Of a stretch of DNA of 40,547 bases, positions 1 to 7,211 are shown piece after piece. The stretch spans positions 1 to 40,547 of the forward strand of contig CATLBH010000024.1 of the NCBI GenBank assembly GCA_949878745.1. The letters run 5' to 3'. Positions within the stretch are counted from its first letter, which is position 1, and the number at the start of each line of letters is the position of its first letter. The stretch is from an uncultured Ruminiclostridium sp. Lineage in GTDB: Bacteria; Bacillota; Clostridia; Oscillospirales; Ruminococcaceae. Both the position numbers and the translations under genes were made by a program. The notes beneath the pieces were generated by a model, which ran no database searches, was not told the DNA's origin, and saw nothing but the letters and a program-made list of their open reading frames with translations.

Positions 1-60
1 TCAAGTCCTTTTTTGTGTCGAAAATATCTACGGACTGACATTTCCTTTTTTCACAAGATT

Positions 61-100
61 TATGCCCACAAATGGCTTTGTACAGCCGTTTGTGGGCATA
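61..100 (-). terminator. hairpin downstream of tRNA-Pro
   Basis: A 17-bp inverted repeat (61-77 with 84-100, one T/G mismatch, 6-nt loop) lies 24 bases past the 3' end of the tRNA. It lacks a tight T-run on the minus strand, so it may end the tRNA transcript or act as a processing or boundary structure. Confidence 0.5.
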
Positions 101-123
101 ATATCTTTTTGGTAACAATTAGT

Positions 124-200
124 TGGTCGAGGCGACGGGATTTGAACCCACGACCTCTGCGTCCCGAACGCAGCGCTCTACCAAGCTGAGCCACGCCTCG
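124..200 (-). tRNA. tRNA-Pro(CGG)
   Basis: The minus strand folds as a complete cloverleaf. The acceptor stem is CGAGGCG pairing with CGCCTCG, the discriminator is A, and the CCA end is encoded. The D-arm (GGCTCAGCTTGGTAGAGC), an anticodon stem CTGCG/CGCAG and a T-arm containing GGTTCAAATCC are all present. The anticodon loop TTCGGGA gives anticodon CGG, reading proline CCG codons. The 39 nt from the anticodon loop to the 5' end recur twice upstream as scars, so this gene has served as an integration target. No convincing promoter is visible directly upstream; the best one is about 730 bp away. Confidence 0.95.
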
Positions 201-347
201 AAATATGGATTTTCCACCGAAGTGGTCAAACATGTGGTCAAAAGGATTTTTGACCGAGATTTTAAGTTACCGAAAACGCCGTGACAATGTAGTGTCAAAG
301 GCAATGTGCCACAAACAGCTCTATAACGCACTCCGAGGGTTCTATGC

Positions 348-386
348 TCCCGAACGCAGCGCTCTACCAAACTGAGCCACGTCTCG
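348..386 (-). pseudogene. partial tRNA-Pro (5' half)
   Basis: This is the 39-nt copy of the D-arm side and 5' anticodon stem of tRNA-Pro. It has no T-arm or 3' acceptor strand, so it cannot make a tRNA. It is best read as an attachment-site half. Confidence 0.8.
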
Positions 387-545
387 ATTATTGAATTTTT
401 CACCCCGAATTTGGTGAAAGTGGTCAAGTATGTGGTCAAAGAGATTTCCGACCAAGATTTCTGCCCGACGAGATCGCCATAACGGTGTAGTGTCAAAGGC
501 AATGTGCCGCAAACGGCTCTATAATGCGCTCCAACGGTTCTATGC

Positions 546-584
546 TCCCGAACGCAGCGCTCTACCAAACTGAGCCACGTCTCG
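546..584 (-). pseudogene. partial tRNA-Pro (5' half), second copy
   Basis: The tRNA-derived block is identical to the copy exactly 198 bp away, and the flanks are nearly identical too. This points to tandem duplication or repeated insertion of the same kind of element. Confidence 0.8.
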
Positions 585-758
585 ATTATAGAATTTTTCA
601 CCCCGAATTTGGTGAAAGTGGTCAAGTATGTGGTCAAAGAGATTTCCGACCAAGATTTCCGCCCGACGAAATCGCCGTAACGATGTAGTGTCAAAAGGAA
701 TGTGCGATAAACGGCTCTGCAACGCGCTCCAACAGTTCTATGCTCCCGAAGAGAGGTA

Positions 759-789
759 AAAAAGCCCTCTCCGCCACAATTGGCTTTTT
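759..789 (-). terminator. candidate intrinsic terminator
   Basis: AAAAAGCC (759-766) pairs with GGCTTTTT (782-789) around a 15-nt loop, and on the minus strand the stem ends in a T-run. It sits about 140 nt downstream of the strong promoter at 926-954, so the pair could delimit a short transcript. Confidence 0.4.
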
Positions 790-925
790 ATAGCCGTTTC
801 CACTCCACGTCATATTCTTTTAGCCGTCTTGTATCCGTTATTTCCGTGTGCTCCAAAGCTGTTTATGGTCAGATACGTGGTCGTTTTTCCACAACCACCA
901 AAAAGGAACTATCAAGTCTATTGTT

Positions 926-954
926 ATTATAGCATAGGTGAAAGCAAAAGTCAA
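926..954 (-). promoter_or_regulatory. sigma-A type promoter
   Basis: On the minus strand TTGACT (949-954) and TATAAT (926-931) are separated by exactly 17 bp. No complete protein gene follows before the tRNA array. It may once have served tRNA-Pro before the scars moved the two apart, or it may drive a short RNA. Confidence 0.65.
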
Positions 955-1080
955 GTCAAAATTTGAGCCGCTGTAAACAAAGAATAAGACGAAGCATAAA
1001 TTTATTATACATTTGTCGTTTCTCGCCTGATAACAAATATAGCACAATCTTGTGTATCGATTCGGATATTGGAGAGGGCA

Positions 1081-1380
1081 AATGCTTTTTTGTTCGTTCA
1101 TATGTGTTACCAACAGATCCATTGCTTCTTTCGCTATCAGTTCAAACTGCTGCCCTATTGTACTGATCGCGATGATTACTTCCACCGAGGCGGAGGAATT
1201 ATCAAAGCCTACGATATGGTAGTCGTCGGGAAGCCTGCCATGCTTTTTGAAAATAATGTTAAGCAGATATGCGGCGTTTGTATCATTGGATATAAAAATA
1301 TCCTTGCGCTTGTGGGCGTATTTTTTCTCAAGCTCTGTCAGGATATTTTCAAGCTTTTGCTTTGATACTGTATAATAAAA
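1081..1380 (-). pseudogene. LacI/GalR-type regulator, effector-domain fragment
   Basis: The minus-strand frame from 1380 reads through about 100 residues typical of the C-terminal ligand-binding lobe of LacI/GalR regulators (or GntR regulators with a LacI-like domain): an FISNDTNAAYLL segment, then LPDDYHIVGFDNS, then STIGQQFELIAKEAMDLL. The DNA-binding domain and N-terminal lobe are missing because sequence belonging to the adjacent insertion element begins at about 1380. The reading past residue 100 (below 1080) loses family resemblance, suggesting a frameshift or truncation. Orphan remnant; the ligand cannot be told. Confidence 0.6.
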
Positions 1381-1420
1381 CTATTGACATATTCAAATAA
1401 AAAAGAGGAGTGTGTTAAAA

Positions 1421-1922
1421 ATGGGAACTGTAAAACAATATGATGAGGAATTCAAGAAGCAAGCAGTAAAGCTGGCAAAGGAAATCGGAAACAAGAGTGC
1501 CGCAGATGAGCTTGGAATACCGAAGGGGACATTGGGATCATGGCTGCGAAAGGCAAAAACCGGGGAAATAGACACTGGATCTGGAACACGTTCACCGGAG
1601 GAATCGCTTAATCTGGCACAGCAGCTTCAAGCCGCAAATAAGCGAATAAGTGAACAAGAGAAACGAATTCGTGAACTTGAGAGGTTGAATGAGTTCTTAG
1701 AACCTGTCCACATAGGAATTGGCACGCGTCTTTTCGGCAGATTTTGCCGATGACTGCGTTAAAATTTCTTGACTTGCGACAGCAAGCCGGTGAAATTTTG
1801 CCTTGTCCTCGACAAAATCTGCTCGAAAATCCACGCACCATTCCTATGTGGACAGGTTCTTAGAGGAAGCCTCTGCTTTTTTCGCAGCGAGCCGTCAGAG
1901 GTCGGTAAAGAAGAACGATTAA
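1421..1922 (+). pseudogene. IS3-family transposase OrfA, interrupted by a MITE
   Basis: The ATG at 1421 follows a GAGGAG ribosome site. The first 90 residues are a classic IS3 OrfA: a helix-turn-helix with AADELGIPKGTLGSWL, then a leucine-zipper-like coiled coil ending in RIRELERLNEFL. The frame is broken after codon 93 by a 160-bp insertion (1700-1859) flanked by TTA. Removing it with one TTA restores the OrfA end EEASAFFAASRQRSVKKND and a stop at 1920-1922. OrfB starts in the -1 frame over the stop, as expected for IS3 frameshifting, but survives only about 18 codons. Confidence 0.8.
1700..1859. mobile_element. MITE copy A (160 bp)
   Basis: Perfect 20-bp terminal inverted repeats begin GAACCTGTCCACATAGGAAT. 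The element is flanked by direct TTA repeats (1697-1699 and 1860-1862) and contains no gene. An inner inverted repeat GCAGATTTTG/CAAAATCTGC lies inside the terminal repeats. It splits the IS3 orfA and excising it in silico restores that frame, which proves insertion. A shorter relative lies at 18218-18322. A three-base TNA-type duplication fits an IS5/IS1031-like mobilising transposase (inference). Confidence 0.85.
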
Positions 1923-1972
1923 AGTACATTGCCATGAACACCGATGACAGGGCACTCCATAAAATTTTGTGT
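1919..1972 (+). pseudogene. IS3-family OrfB N-terminal remnant
   Basis: The -1 frame over the orfA stop reads KYIAMNTDDRALHKIL, which resembles the start of IS3-family OrfB integrases. The similarity stops at about 1972 and the DDE catalytic core is absent. The IS is therefore truncated at its 3' side. Confidence 0.5.
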
Positions 1973-2048
1973 AAAAGCAAATCCAACCAGTCAAGAGCAG
2001 GTCTTGCGAAGCAAGGACGATTTGGGATTTCCTCTTAATTGCCATACT

Positions 2049-2105
2049 CCCGTGGGCGGAGACGGTATGCGCGCCGAAGGCGTGAATACCGTCTCCGCCC
2101 ACGGG
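2049..2105. repeat. perfect 20-bp inverted repeat
   Basis: The arms at 2049-2068 and 2086-2105 are perfect reverse complements around a 17-nt spacer that itself has a small GCC/GGC stem. Neither strand has a T-run after it, so it is not a standard terminator. It lies between the broken IS3 and a truncated element gene and may be an end of another small element. Confidence 0.7.
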
Positions 2106-2112
2106 AAAAATA

Positions 2113-2253
2113 TTAAGAGAGGAACGGGTTGGTGTTGTGGTATACGTCCTGATACATGACCTCTTTCAATTTGTCGTAGTAGAATTTTTCATGTGCATAG
2201 CTGATAAAAATAATCGCTTTCTCTTTCCCTACTCTTAACGCTGTGTTTGACAT
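2113..2253 (-). pseudogene. truncated conjugative-element protein (DUF6075-like N-terminus)
   Basis: The ATG at 2253 follows a consensus AGGAGGAA site. The 46 residues contain IFISYAHEKFYYDKLKEV followed by YQDVYHN, which resembles the N-terminus of the DUF6075 proteins found in Firmicute conjugative elements (family from memory). The product stops just after this motif beside the palindrome at 2049-2105, so most of the usual length is missing. Probably a relic of a second element next to the rumA-inserted one. Confidence 0.45.
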
Positions 2254-2531
2254 TTTTCTGTTCCTCCTTTTAAAATTTAATTGAAAAGAGCATCCCACTA
2301 TGGAATGCCCTAAATAAAAAATAGGGACACTCCCACTCAAGTATCCCTATAATCTACGACTATATCTGATAGCTTTCTATTCACTTTCATTGTCAGGATT
2401 TTTTGTGTTCCCCGTACCGAGGTCTAACGCCACAACTACGGTTACTTTCTTCACAAGTATCTTTTCCTTATGATTTTCACCGATTTTGTTGAAACTGAAA
2501 AATGTCACAAAGTGCGTAAATTCAAGGATTT
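2254..2531. other. gap: two hairpins, decayed sequence
   Basis: Two hairpins lie upstream of the truncated element gene: GCATCCCA/TGGAATGC near 2289-2307 and ATAGGGA/TCCCTAT near 2321-2350. Farther along, a minus-strand frame without a start reads about 55 residues ending KNPDNESE; I do not recognise it. Nothing else is supported. Confidence 0.4.
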
Positions 2532-2801
2532 CTAGGTATCTTTCCTTTGTATCAACACCACAGTCTCAACGGTATTACCTTTTTCCCACAAAAGCCGCCT
2601 TACCTCTTGTCCGTCACGATATATCGGGAAATTGAACTCTATCGACTTTAACGGCTGCTCTGACTCTCTATTTGGATATATCTGAATTTCTTTTATGAGA
2701 TAAGTAATAAGGCTTTTCCTTTCCTCGTCACTTATTATATCATAGAGTTTTCCGAAATTCAGCATAAGTTTGTAAATATTGTCCAGAGTGATTGCTTCCA
2801 T
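2532..2801 (-). pseudogene. large serine recombinase, C-terminal fragment
   Basis: About 89 residues match the end of Tn4451/Tn1549-type large serine recombinases: LDNIYKLMLNFGKLYDII, DEERKSLITYLIKEIQIYP, then the terminal strand WEKGNTVETVVL. The catalytic serine domain and zinc region are absent; the coding frame simply begins at the junction with the preceding fragment. The last residues, IQRKDT and stop, do not look like a recombinase but like the normal end of RumA. This fits attachment-site exchange with the rumA gene at 10.13 kb. The element cannot excise by itself. Confidence 0.75.
2563..2567. other. putative attachment site (recombinase side)
   Basis: GTCTC at 2563-2567 lies inside the VETVV codons of the recombinase fragment. 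The same five bases occur inside the VETVV codons of rumA at 10130-10134. The similarity extends imperfectly a few bases each way. These are proposed as the two crossover sites bounding the integrated element. Confidence 0.55.
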
Positions 2802-3454
2802 TTCAATGGAATTTCTTCTGAGTTTTGCATCTTCCTCACACCGAATGGCAGGCCTTCTTTGTAGTATTCCCTATACGCTTGATTTCCTACATACATTCTC
2901 TTTGATAATTTGCTACCAGACCAATCTAATATAGTTGGTGTATAAATTATACTGGGCACATCTGTATATCCAAGTTTAAGCAATGGCTCCATATATACTC
3001 TTAACGGCCACATTCCAGACCAATCCCCGCCGTCTACTATTACATTCAACATGTTATTTGTTTTATTTAGTTCAAGCAAATACAAAATTTTTACCAAATA
3101 CCGTAAAGGCACATTCATGTCAAATTTATCATTACTATCTTTAGCAATCCTTATAGAATATTCACCATGAATTGGACAATATGAACTCATATTTATTGCA
3201 TCATCCGTAAGCCCAGTTATTTGTGTTTTCCATAGATGTTTTTCAGTAAGCCCACATTTTGGACATGGGAAACGCAATCTAATTTCTCCTGATTTAGGGT
3301 CAAGAGTATTCTTTAATATATTATAATTTTCTATGACCTTTATTAAAGATTTTTTCACCAAGTAGTCCTTTTGATAATCATAAAAGAATCGAATTTCATA
3401 ATCAATATTCTCTTTTTCTTTCAATTTATTGAGAATATCTATAAAAAAAGGCAA
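2802..3454 (-). pseudogene. class I aminoacyl-tRNA-synthetase-like fragment
   Basis: This stretch is the main body of an open frame running 3595 to 2759. It has a zinc-ribbon-like CPKC...CPIH pair (residues 111-114 and 140-143 of that frame), an IVDGGDWSGMWPLRV segment, and TPTILDWSGSKLSKRMYV, whose KLSKR resembles the KMSKS loop of class I synthetases such as class I LysRS. No HIGH motif is present; the N-terminal half has been replaced by the tail of the mega-gene fragment, and the C-terminus runs into recombinase sequence. It is lower in GC than its neighbours, suggesting cargo of foreign origin. Assignment is by motif only. Confidence 0.5.
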
Positions 3455-3655
3455 GCTGTCGTAATAAACCTCCATCTTGAAACCTCGGTAGCTGCCGATT
3501 TCCACGGGATTTGACAGCGGATTTTCCTTGCAGACGGCAAGGAGCATCTCGCCTGCGTCCGCTTTTTCCGTATAGGTCGCGCCCTTTAAGGTCATGGGGC
3601 AGAACTTTTCCTCGCCCTGCGGCTTGTGCTGTTCGGCAAGGGCGGCGTCGCTTAT
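3455..3655 (-). pseudogene. conjugative-element mega-protein, internal fragment
   Basis: The frame reads EQHKPQGEEKFCPMTLKGAT, then TEKADAGEMLLAVCKE and GSYRGFKMEVYYD, which belongs far downstream in the Tn1549-type helicase/methylase protein. It is joined directly to the methylase N-terminal part at about 3655, so the several hundred residues normally in between (helicase region) have been deleted. At its own end it fuses in frame to the synthetase-like sequence. Confidence 0.65.
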
Positions 3656-6068
3656 CCATCGTCCCCTTGGAAGTGATGAACATCACCACGCCGCCCGGGC
3701 GTACCTTATCCAGAGCCTTTGCGAAAAAATAGTCGTGGATTAGGAACTTCTGGGCATTGTAGCGGCTGTCGTCCACCTTGAATTCCCCGAACGGCACGTT
3801 GCCAAGCACCACGTCAAAGTGGCTGTCTGGGAGTTTGGTGTCCTCAAAGCCCTCGATGGCGATGTTCGCCCTCTGGTAGAGCTGCCTTGCTATCTTCCCA
3901 GAGAGAGGGTCAATCTCCAAGCCGTAGAGCCGGCTGTCCGCCATGCTGTCGGGAAGCAAGCCTAAGAAGTTGCCCACGCCGCAGGACGGCTCCAAGATGT
4001 TGCCTTTGGAGAAGCCAAGGCGGTCAAGGGCTTCGTACATCGCCTTGATGACAACGGGCGGGGTATAGAACGCCGTCAAGGTGGATTCCATCGCCGCACG
4101 GTATTCCTCATCGGAGAGGACGGATTTCAGCTCCTTATACTCGTTCGCCCATGCTTCGTTTTCCTTTTTCTCGGCGTTTTCCTGCTTCTCGGTGATGATG
4201 GTTTTCAGATGGTCGTTAGCAGGATTTTCACGGAGCTTTTCTTCAAAGTCGGCACGGCTCAATTCCTTGCCGAATAGGGGAAATTCCACATTCCGCAGGG
4301 ATACGGCGTTCTCGTTAAAATCAGAGATTTCGTATTTGTCCGCACCGATATACACCACATCGCCCTCATGGTAGAGGTAGCAAAGAGGGTAAAGCTCCGT
4401 AAGCTCCTGCGAAAAACGCCACGCATTGCTGCGGCTGTAAACGCTTGTGGTCTTGCCCTGCACCAGAGCAAGGAAGTCCACAAGCTGCTGAACGGCGGCA
4501 GGGTCGGAGAAAGCCTGCTCCATCTGTTCGGCGGTCATATCCGCAAAATCGGTACGCCCTACATTTTCAAGCAGGGCTTTTTCGTAACCGTCCAAGTCAC
4601 GGATGAAGTCGGAGAGCCGCAAAGAGAGCGTATCCCGTTTATCGGCGGGTGGCAGGTCACGGTTAGCATCTATAAGACGCTGCCTTGCCATTTTCCTCTG
4701 GGTATCAATTTCATACTGTGGGGCAGAGATGCCCTCCAGAAAATCGGCATAGTGGTCTTTCTCTTTGGCATTGAGATAGCGGCTGTCCTTTATCAGTTCC
4801 CGCAGGCGTTTTTCCACTTTAGCCCAAGATAGGATAAGGTCGTGCTCGGTGGAAATTCCGTGGCGGTCAATGGAGATACCTTTGCCATCATGCCACGCAT
4901 AGCCCTCCGTACCATCCGAAAATGTGACAGGAGAGCTTCCCGTGCCATACTCTTTTTTCAGAAAAGCAATGTTGCTCCTGCTGTCCTCATACTTCCAAAA
5001 CTGGCGGTAGATGCGGTATTTGCCGTCTTGAAAACCGCTGCCTTTGGTGAGGACAGCGTCAATATCTTCCTGCGAAACGGAAAAAGCAGAGGATTTTTCG
5101 TCCTCTGCTTCTACCATCATTTCAATCTGTTCGTCTACGGTGGGGAGATTTGCCTTTACTTCTTCCTTGGTGGCAATGCTGAGCTGTTCGCCGCCCTCGG
5201 TTAGCTGTAAATCAGCTCGCTCAGTATCACTTCCTCCGCTTGGCTGCGGATGGCGTTCATTGCCTGTACCCACTGCATCGGTGCTTTCTCTTTCAGTTCC
5301 TCCGTCACGCCCTGCTCCTTGGAGAGCTGCTTCGTCAGAAGCTCTAACCGTTGTAACGCCGTCTGCTCGGTCTGGTGCAGGTGTGCGTTCAGTCTGCCCG
5401 ATGTCAGCAGGTTGAGGTAAGTCACCCTCTTGTGCTTCTCCAGATAATCCCTGTGCATCTGTGCGTATCTGCCAAGCGGAAGTTCTGGCTCTGTCGGTAA
5501 TGTTAGGTCGGGTATAAGATAATCGCCCTGTTTGGTGTAAGTGATTTCGCTCATTGTTTTCGCTCCTTTCGGGTTGTGTCCTGCCACTATCATAGCGGCT
5601 TTGGGGCTTCGGTGCAAAGGTGCGGTTTTGCCCTTTCTCCGCTATTTGCACATTTCGGATGGCAAGGGAGATTTCCCTTAGTGCCATTTCCGCAATGTCG
5701 CTCGTGGCGATGCCGATGGCGTTTAAGGTCTGGGGCGTGTTGAAATTGACGATTGCCCCGAAGTCCTCACGGTCAAAATATTCCGCCGCATCTATGCCGC
5801 AGCGGGTCATCAGCATATAGGCTACGCTGTTTGCGGCAAGCTCACGGTACATCACTTCGATATTAAAATCGTCAAGCCCCTCTAAAAAGCTGTCCTTGAT
5901 GCAGTCCTTGAGCTGTGCCGTGTAGTCCTGTAAATTGTCCTCCACGGCGTTCCTTGCTCTGGTTTCCTCTGCAAGCTCATTTATCGTTGTGGGGGCTGTT
6001 GAAACAGCAGAGCATCCGCTTACCGTCAGCACCAGAAGCATCATTCCTGCAATCATCTGTTTTTTCAT
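3653..6068 (-). pseudogene. Tn1549-type DNA methylase/helicase mega-protein, truncated
   Basis: The ATG at 6068 follows AAAGGAGG. Regions in order: a lipoprotein-like leader (LTVSGC), an ICE-type segment with YMLMTRCGIDAAEYF, a long Arg/Asp/Gly-rich linker in which tnpV is read in another frame, then a segment with KYEISDFNENAV, and a methyltransferase domain with EPSCGVGNF (SAM loop) and NVPFGEF (N-x-P-F catalytic motif). The domain is cut after FITSKGTMDK; the frame then continues out of phase to 3426 as nonsense. The intact family protein is usually well over 2000 residues. The likely original role is in element protection or conjugation. The lipoprotein start fused to cytoplasmic domains suggests another deletion near the 5' end. 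Confidence 0.7.
5201..5554 (-). CDS. tnpV: TnpV, transposon-encoded protein
   Basis: 117 residues from an ATG preceded by AAAGGAGC at good spacing. It begins MSEITYTKQGDYLIPDLTLP, continues GRYAQMHRDYLEKHKRV and ends WVQAMNAIRSQAEEVILSEL, the profile of TnpV proteins of Tn4451/Tn1549-type elements. The gene lies wholly inside the mega-gene, on the same strand in another frame. The function of TnpV is not established; it travels with serine-recombinase elements. Full length, with no frame damage. Confidence 0.8.
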   Translation of the reverse strand: MSEITYTKQGDYLIPDLTLPTEPELPLGRYAQMHRDYLEKHKRVTYLNLLTSGRLNAHLHQTEQTALQRLELLTKQLSKEQGVTEELKEKAPMQWVQAMNAIRSQAEEVILSELIYS

Positions 6069-6094
6069 AAGCAATCGACCTCCTTTGTGGCTTC

Positions 6095-6123
6095 ATTATA
6101 CGGAAAACCGATAAAAACCGCAA
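6095..6123 (-). promoter_or_regulatory. promoter of the element mega-gene
   Basis: A perfect TATAAT (6095-6100) lies 17 bp from TTGCGG (6118-6123) on the minus strand, 27 bp upstream of the ATG at 6068. The segment TATAATGAAGCCA recurs at the promoter at 8333-8361, so two element promoters share a -10 and downstream block. Confidence 0.6.
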
Positions 6124-6278
6124 AGGTAGGAATTTCGGCTCTTACAGGGATTTGCAGATATTCTTTTTCTCGGATAGTTACTGGCAGTATCAAGGGGGAG
6201 AGGTGTGGAGAGGGGGAAGCCGCTGCCGTGGCTATCCACCCATGCCGCAAAGGGGCAGACCTCGCCCTTGGTGTGCGG

Positions 6279-7211
6279 CTATCTCTCTTGGCTTCGCTGC
6301 CTTTGCAGGTGTCGGTTGTAGAACTCCAACGCCTTGACAACAAAATCCGTTTCCTGCCCTCTGGGGATGGATTTCGGTATGAGCTTGGTTATCCTTTCGT
6401 CCTTGAAGGCGGGCTTTTCCTCCTGCATGATGCTCTGGATAACCTCGTCTGTGAGCTTGCCGTCCTGCATAAACTTTTTCATTTTGATAGCCTGTGCAAG
6501 TGACGGCGTGGCATCGTTATACTCCATAGCTTCAAGCAGGGTGTATTGCTGTTCTTCGGTGAGATAGGAGATTTCCACCGCAGGGCGAAACGCTATCTGG
6601 CGGTCATCTACCATTTGCAGGATTTCGGGTACAAGCTCGGTTAAGCGGATAAAGCGGCGTACCTGCTCATGGCTGTCGCCTGTGTCTTTTCCAATCTTTG
6701 AAACCGATAATGCTTCTTTACCCGCCGACTTCTCCACCAGTGGTGGAGAAGTTAAGTCGCTTCGTTCACCTTGCCGCTTCATCGCTTCAAGCCGCATCTT
6801 ATACGCAAAGGCTTTCTCACTCGGCAAAATGGCAGAGCGTTGGAGATTGCTTTCCACCATGACAATAATCGCTTCGTCACGGGTCAGCTCCTTAACCTCA
6901 CATTTGAGCGTTTCAAGCCCTGCAAGCTCACAAGCCTTTTTCCGCCTGTGACCGCTGATAAGCTCATACCGCCCGTCCTCTTTCAGACGAACAGTAGCAG
7001 GGGTCATTACGCCGCTTCGCTTGATGCTATCGACAAGCTGCTCCATGTCCTCGTCCATTAAGACCTTGAACGGGTGGTCTGGAAACTCGTCAATCTCCGC
7101 AAGGGTAATATCCCTTATCTTGCTGAGTGCGGCTTCTGCACGGCTTTCATCTGTTTCAAAGATGTCATCGTATGCGGTCAGCTCGATTTTTGTTTCTCTG
7201 CTTTTCGCCAA
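6279..7211 (-). CDS. parB: ParB/Spo0J-like partition protein
   Basis: 310 residues. The start chosen is a TTG at 7211, nine bases after AGGAGG; it gives the family start LAKSRETKIELTAYDDIF and overlaps the parA end by 47 bp. The ParB nuclease-like domain shows the signature ELISGHRRKKACELAGL, then VMVESNLQRSAILPSEKAFAYKMRLEA, then a helix-turn-helix core with SVSKIGKDTGDSHEQVRRFI. With ParA it should stabilise the element after excision. It is intact although much of the element is lost. Confidence 0.88.
   Translation of the reverse strand: MAKSRETKIELTAYDDIFETDESRAEAALSKIRDITLAEIDEFPDHPFKVLMDEDMEQLVDSIKRSGVMTPATVRLKEDGRYELISGHRRKKACELAGLETLKCEVKELTRDEAIIVMVESNLQRSAILPSEKAFAYKMRLEAMKRQGERSDLTSPPLVEKSAGKEALSVSKIGKDTGDSHEQVRRFIRLTELVPEILQMVDDRQIAFRPAVEISYLTEEQQYTLLEAMEYNDATPSLAQAIKMKKFMQDGKLTDEVIQSIMQEEKPAFKDERITKLIPKSIPRGQETDFVVKALEFYNRHLQRQRSQER

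Larger units (their letters stand above)
162..750 (-). repeat. tandem integration scars carrying the tRNA-Pro 5' half
   Basis: The anticodon-loop block TCCCGAA occurs at 162, 348, 546 and 744, spacings of 186, 198 and 198 bp. At 348-386 and 546-584 it continues through the whole 39-nt 5' half of the tRNA with two substitutions; at 744 it stops after seven bases. The rest of each unit is also repeated and carries closely spaced GTGGTCAA direct repeats that resemble integrase arm sites. A minus-strand open frame across the repeats has no coding character. The inference is serial integration at the anticodon loop by related elements, now reduced to att-site scars. Confidence 0.75.

Noticed and set aside
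119-694. 191-codon minus-strand frame across the tRNA array
   Set aside because: It translates tRNA and repeat DNA; the repeated peptide comes from the 198-bp units (a multiple of three) and the end is the well-known artefact of reading a tRNA gene.
162-750. CRISPR array
   Set aside because: The repeated unit is about 198 bp with similar sequence throughout; there are no short repeats with unique spacers and no cas genes.
2351-2531. Open minus-strand frame downstream of the recombinase fragment
   Set aside because: About 55 residues without start codon or known motif; not enough to call a gene.
3426-3650. C-terminal 75 residues of the 882-codon mega-gene frame
   Set aside because: Arg/Gly-rich nonsense after the deletion joint; the real sequence continues in the neighbouring frame.
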